From contig JAFSFK010000010.1 in NCBI GenBank assembly GCA_017435245.1, positions 1-17,012 of the forward strand: a DNA stretch of 17,012 nt, in the 5' to 3' direction. The DNA comes from Oscillospiraceae bacterium. GTDB taxonomy: Bacteria; Bacillota; Clostridia; Oscillospirales; Oscillospiraceae. The notes below the pieces were generated by a model, which worked only from the letters and a program-made list of their open reading frames with translations, searched no databases and had not been told where the DNA came from. This document shows, in pieces, positions 13,085-17,012 of the stretch. Position numbers and translations under genes: made by a program. Position 1 is the stretch's first letter. Each line of letters opens with the position of its first letter.

Positions 13085-14062
13085 ATGAAACTACCGCAGT
13101 CCAAACAATTCAAATGGAATTATATTGCCCTTTCTTTCCTGCTGCCCTTTGCCGGACTGCTGATTCTGCGTCTGATCTGCAGCATTACCTTTGACGGAAA
13201 ATATGCAATGCTGTACTCGGATTGCTATCATCAGTATTTCCCCTTCTTCAAAGCATTCCGCAAGGCTTTACTTTCCGGCGAATCTCTGCTGTACAGTTGG
13301 AACGTGGGTATGGGTATGGACTATCTGGGTCTTATCGCCTATTATCTTGCCTCCCCGCTGAACCTGCTTTCGGTTCTGGTCCCGGAAGGCTGGGTCCTGG
13401 GCTATTTCTCCCTTTTGATGCCCGTTAAGCTCTCGCTGGCATCCTTGTTCTTTGCGCTATTTCTGAAAAAAGTCTTCCGCAAGGACGACTTTTCCCTTTG
13501 CCTGTTCGGCAGTTTTTACGGTCTGTGTGCCTGGGCCCTGGGATATCAATGGAACATTATGTGGTTGGATACCTTTGCCCTGCTCCCGCTGGTAATGCTG
13601 GGTATGGTAAGCCTGCTGAAAGAACGGAAGTTCATTCTGTACACCATTTCCCTGTTCCTTTCCATCTGGTCAAACTATTACATTGGCTTTTTTGTTTGTA
13701 TCTTTGTTCTGCTCAGCTTTATTTGTTATCAGATCTGTCACTGGCGGGACTTCCGCCGGTTCTGTAAAGATCTGCTGTATATGGCCCTGTTCTCCGCCCT
13801 TGCAATAGGAATGACAGCTACTCTGTCCATCCCTGCTTTTGCCGCACTTCAGACAACGCAGTCCAGTGTTAACACCTTTCCTACGAAATTCCGGCTAAAT
13901 ATCGCAGATGAGCATACCTGGAAGGGTTTGCTGGATGCAATGCGCCAAGTTGCAGGAAACACCAACGGCGGTCTGATTCCCACCTTTAAAGAAGGCCTGC
14001 CCAACCTTTACTGTGGAATTGCCACCAATCTGTTTGCCATTCTCTTCCTCACTTGCCGGTAG
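13085..14062 (+). pseudogene. yfhO: YfhO-family membrane protein, N-terminal part ended by in-frame TAG
   Basis: This is the first 325 codons of a large polytopic membrane protein of the YfhO family. B. subtilis YfhO is needed for lipoteichoic acid glycosylation and is thought to be a GT-C glycosyltransferase acting outside the membrane. GGAGGG lies 6 bases before ATG 13085. After a first helix comes the family signature region YSDCYHQYFPFFKAFRKAL (about 45-63), then SWNVGMGMDYLGLIAYYLAS, with the acidic residue (Asp46) expected in the first outer loop of GT-C enzymes. Many hydrophobic segments follow. TAG at 14060-14062 stops the frame in a basic loop after LFLTCR, where relatives carry another residue, probably Lys or Gln. 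The same frame continues without a gap afterwards, so this is one gene with one nonsense codon. Confidence 0.85.
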
Positions 14063-15865
14063 ATCCATCTTCGAGACAAGCTCTGCAGCACCGCAATGCT
14101 GCTGTTCTTTAACGTCAGCTTTATTATCCGCCAACTGGATTATATTTGGCACGGATTTCACTTTACAAATATGATCCCCTACCGGTTCAGCTTCCTATAC
14201 AGCTTTGTTCTGCTGTATATGGCCTACCGTGTCTGGACGCTTCGCAAAAGCCTCCGTCTTTGGCAGATCATTGTTGCAACTGTTTTATCCCTGGGGTTGA
14301 TCGTCTGCAGCGACAGCATCTTACCACTGTTCGACCTGATCGCCGGGAAAACCACACTTCTCAGCTGGCAGGAAAATGCTGTTTCCAATATTGAGACTAT
14401 ATTAAAAGCCAGCTACTATTTACTCTACAATCTGGTATTTTTGTTGGGTTATCTGACAGCCCTGTGCTATGAGCTGCCTCCCAAGCCACCCCGCAAACAG
14501 CCTAAACGCAGAAGCAGCCGTAAGGTTAAGCTCGACTGGTTGGACTCCCTTCATAAGAAAAGAAGAACCAGCTCTGTGATCCTATTGGCTATTATGGGTT
14601 TTGAGCTTATTATGATCCTTGCCAATTTCGGTATCCGTTTTTCCGAAACTGACGTTTCCAATTACCCCAAGGGCACCGTGGACACCGAGGCTGTAATTGA
14701 TTATATGCAGCAGCGGGAAGCAGACAATCTGTTTTACCGTGCTGAAACCACCCATTCCCAAACTCTGAACGATGGCGCACTCAACAGTTATAACGGTATA
14801 TCCGCCTTTACCAGCTCCGCCAACGTCAACGTCACCGATTTTATGCAGGCACTTGGCTATGGTGCCAAGGACACCTACAACCGCTACTGCTTTGAAGAAA
14901 GCTCTCCCGTAGCCAACCTGTTCCTGAATCTGAAGTATATGATCGAGCGGGACGGGATTGTAAAGGAAAACAGCTATTTTGATGATATTTACAGCTCCGG
15001 CAAGATTCATCTGTTGGAAAATAACGCATACCTGCCTCTGGGTTTTCTTGCAAACGCACAACTGATCAACACCAATTTTGCCGCAGAAGGCAACCGTTTC
15101 GCCTTCCAGAACTCCCTTATTAGGGATGCTGCCGGTATTTCCAAGGATTGCTTCCGTATGCTGTCTGATAACTGCATCACCATTTACGGCAGTGATCTGA
15201 ATCTGGAATCTCAGCAAACCGGCTATTGCAATTATGTGGCAAGCACCGCCGGGACCGTTACCTACCGGTGTGTAGCCGACAGAAATGGTCTGTTCTGCTT
15301 CTATGTAGAACAATCAAAGCGCAATAATTTTTCTGTCTATGTAAACTCCTCTCAAACGCCGATCTATACCGAAAGCTACACCTTGCCGCAAATGCTCAGT
15401 GTGTGTGATGTACAGGTGGGAGATGTCATTGAGATCAAATTCACCTGTAAGACCGGCGAATCCGGTTCCATCAATATCAATGCAGCAGTACTTGACGAAA
15501 AAATATTCCGCACGGCATATGAGGTCCTGGCAGCATCTACGCTGAAACTCAATGAATTTAAAACCAATTATGTGGAGGGTGCCATCAGCTGCAACCGCAA
15601 CGGTGTTCTCTACACCTCCATCCCGCAGGATGGAAACTGGACCGCAACCGTTGACGGCAAGCCGGCGCAGATCGTAAAGATCGGCGGTACGATGGTAGGA
15701 CTCAATCTGTCGGAAGGCGACCATACTGTGGTGTTCCGCTATCAAAACCGTGCATTCTCCCTGGGTTGGAAGATCAGTCTTGCTTGTCTGCTGGTCTTTA
15801 CGGGACTTTGGTTCGCAATATATCAGCCTCATCGGGAACACGCAAAAGGTAAGTATCAAAAATAA
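14063..15865 (+). pseudogene. yfhO: YfhO-family membrane protein, C-terminal part after the in-frame TAG
   Basis: This continues the same reading frame as the upstream part (codon 327 onward, IHLRDKL), giving 926 codon positions in all, a usual length for YfhO. Further membrane helices run to about residue 470. A basic loop (PPRKQPKRRSSRKVK) precedes another helix, then a large extracytoplasmic domain of about 380 residues and a last helix near the C-terminus (LACLLVFTGLWFAIY). The first internal ATG, 14096, lies inside a membrane segment and has no ribosome binding site, so independent synthesis is unlikely. The region shows no other lesion or loss of coding character. That favours a very recent mutation, a sequencing error, or read-through over old decay. 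The metallopeptidase gene follows 30 bases later. Confidence 0.83.
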
Positions 15866-15895
15866 TCTCCATTACAGACAGAAAGAGAGGATCAA

Positions 15896-16807
15896 ATGAC
15901 CCAGCTTAGCCAAGCCATTCTTGATCGCTTTCAGGTCCGAAAGACCCAAAAGCAAAAAGACGCCTTTATCACCTTGCTGAAGGAGCATTTTCCGGAGTTA
16001 TCCATTCAGAAGGGCGGCTTCGCCAAGAGCAGAAATCTGATCCTTGGAGATGTGTCACAGGCGAAAATCGTTTTATCCGCCCACTATGATACCTGCGCAA
16101 AACTTCCTTTCCCTAATTTCATTGCACCGAAAAACTTATTGCTCAGTATTCTTTACAGCATTTTGATCGCCTTGCCCGTGGTTGCTGTCATGTTCATAAT
16201 CAGTTATCTGTTAAACTGGCTCACGCAGAACTTCTGGGTCAATTACGGCGTGTGCGTTGGTATCTGCCTTGTGATGATCTATTTGATGCTTGCAGGACCG
16301 GCTAACAATCACACTGCCAACGACAACACCTCCGGTGTTATCGCCTTGTGTGAGCTGTACAGCGCACTCACAGCGGAAGAACGTACCAAGGTGGCTGCGG
16401 TGTTCTTTGACAATGAAGAGCTGGGTCTGCTGGGCTCTGCGCTGTTCAGAAAACAGTACCGGAAAGAAATAAAAGACAAGCTGCTCATCAATCTGGACTG
16501 CGTTTCCGATGGCGATCATTTTCTGGTTGCTGTGAATAAAGCCGCCAGACAGCATTACTATGTACAGATCAAGAACGCATTCACTTCCACCGATGAAAAA
16601 CAGATTTTGCTTGAAAAAGCAGAGCGGGTCTACTACCCCTCCGATCAAGCAAATTTCCCCATGAGCATCGCTGTGGCAGCCCTGAAGCACAAAAAACTTC
16701 TTGGCTACTACATGGACAGGATCCACACCAAACGGGACATTATTTTCGACGAGAAGAACATCAGCTTTCTCACTAACGCCCTGCACAAGCTCATTCAGCT
16801 ACTGTAA
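15896..16807 (+). CDS. M28-type zinc metallopeptidase with membrane-spanning insertion
   Basis: This is a probable di-zinc aminopeptidase of the M28 family. It has 303 residues; GAGAGG ends 5 bases before ATG 15896. All expected residues are visible: His63 and Asp65 (SAHYDT), bridging Asp143 (NDNTSG), Glu174 base and Glu175 ligand (DNEELGLLGS), Asp201 (NLDCVSDG) and His277 (RIHTKRD). There is no signal peptide. Between the first ligand and the second lies an insertion with two strongly hydrophobic segments (about 81-106 and 117-134), so the catalytic domain is split by a membrane hairpin and both halves should face the same side. The lack of an export signal suggests the cytoplasm. It is in an operon with the yfhO-like gene and ends before a bidirectional terminator. 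The substrate is unknown. Confidence 0.85.
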   Translation: MTQLSQAILDRFQVRKTQKQKDAFITLLKEHFPELSIQKGGFAKSRNLILGDVSQAKIVLSAHYDTCAKLPFPNFIAPKNLLLSILYSILIALPVVAVMFIISYLLNWLTQNFWVNYGVCVGICLVMIYLMLAGPANNHTANDNTSGVIALCELYSALTAEERTKVAAVFFDNEELGLLGSALFRKQYRKEIKDKLLINLDCVSDGDHFLVAVNKAARQHYYVQIKNAFTSTDEKQILLEKAERVYYPSDQANFPMSIAVAALKHKKLLGYYMDRIHTKRDIIFDEKNISFLTNALHKLIQLL

Positions 16808-16884
16808 AACAGCAAAACAGACCGTCCAAGGGCGGTACGCCATAGTGATGAACCGGTTTTGAACAGGTCCTTTTCTCCAATACT

Positions 16885-16931
16885 GCACAAAAAATTCCCG
16901 AAATGCGTCAGCATTCCGGGAATTTTATTGT
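16885..16931. terminator. Bidirectional intrinsic terminator after the metallopeptidase
   Basis: The arms 16891-16906 and 16911-16926 are complementary at 15 of 16 positions, with loop GTCA. The plus strand continues ATTTTATTG; the minus strand shows a run of six T after the stem. It closes the plus-strand operon and probably also a minus-strand gene beyond the right edge. The 80 bases before it (16808-16888) hold no gene I can support. Confidence 0.88.
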
Positions 16932-16975
16932 TTGTCTTGAAGAAAAGTTCCTACTTCAAAACTGCATCGCACCTC

Positions 16976-16996
16976 AAAAAGGCGGAGATTCTCGCC
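16976..16996 (-). terminator. Possible second minus-strand terminator near the right edge
   Basis: On the minus strand GGCG, an inner AG/CT pairing and CGCC (16996-16981) are followed by TTTTT (16980-16976). The stem is short, with a bulge. It would act on a gene lying beyond the window. Confidence 0.3.
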
Positions 16997-17012
16997 AGAC
17001 AAGGAAAAAAGC

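Noticed and set aside
14060..14062. Alternative genetic code with TAG as sense
   Set aside because: TAG is used as a natural stop by the FHA-SEDS gene (precise overlap with pbpA) and by the 53-residue gene, so one interrupted gene is better explained by mutation or error.
14096..15865. The second YfhO half as a separate gene starting at ATG 14096
   Set aside because: There is no ribosome binding site, the ATG lies in a membrane segment, and the frame is the same as the upstream half with family similarity running through the junction.
1..17012. CRISPR arrays, tRNA/rRNA genes, insertion sequences, attachment sites
   Set aside because: I found no regularly spaced repeats, cloverleaf-like sequences, transposase motifs or flanking terminal repeats by reading; a tRNAscan or IS search could confirm this.

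Overview
The window comes from the chromosome of a low-to-mid GC, Gram-positive, spore-forming bacterium, most likely of class Clostridia (an Oscillospirales-like gut anaerobe is my inference). The pointers are a clear spoIVA gene, lipoprotein signal peptides, strong AGGAGG-type ribosome binding sites, consensus sigma-A-like promoters, and an FHA-SEDS/penicillin-binding-protein pair. No rRNA, tRNA, CRISPR array, insertion sequence or phage gene was seen.

Layout. (1) Positions 1-4610, minus strand: a branched-chain amino acid ABC importer operon, livJ-livH-livM-livG-livF in transcription order. LivF runs off the left edge. livJ carries a one-base frameshift near 4340. Inverted repeats lie between livJ and livH. 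(2) Positions 4611-4963: a compact small-gene module on the minus strand. It has a near-consensus promoter, a strong RBS, a 53-residue Cys-rich protein with a hydrophobic tail, and an intrinsic terminator. The apparent livJ promoter is wedged between that small gene and its terminator. (3) Positions 5204-7333, plus strand: a large lipoprotein L,D-transpeptidase with an Ig-like domain and a C-terminal tail of Cys/His repeats. It ends at a strong hairpin terminator shared with the convergent next operon. (4) Positions 7375-11346, minus strand: nfo (endonuclease IV), then an FHA-FtsW/RodA fusion and a class B penicillin-binding protein whose start overlaps the end of the fusion gene. (5) Positions 11485-12948, plus strand: spoIVA, divergent from nfo, with a plausible sigma-E promoter. 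(6) Positions 13085-16807, plus strand: a YfhO-family membrane protein interrupted by one in-frame TAG, followed 30 bases later by a membrane-embedded M28-type metallopeptidase. The region ends in a near-perfect bidirectional terminator.

Together: nutrient uptake (branched-chain amino acids), cell-wall synthesis and crosslinking (SEDS polymerase plus transpeptidase, L,D-transpeptidase, a probable teichoic-acid or surface-polymer glycosylation enzyme), DNA repair and spore coat assembly. The conserved genes are ordinary. The less ordinary items are the small Cys-rich gene, the promoter that starts inside a terminator stem, the FHA-SEDS fusion, the repeat tail on the transpeptidase, and two single-lesion broken genes. 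I see no convincing wholly new multi-gene system.
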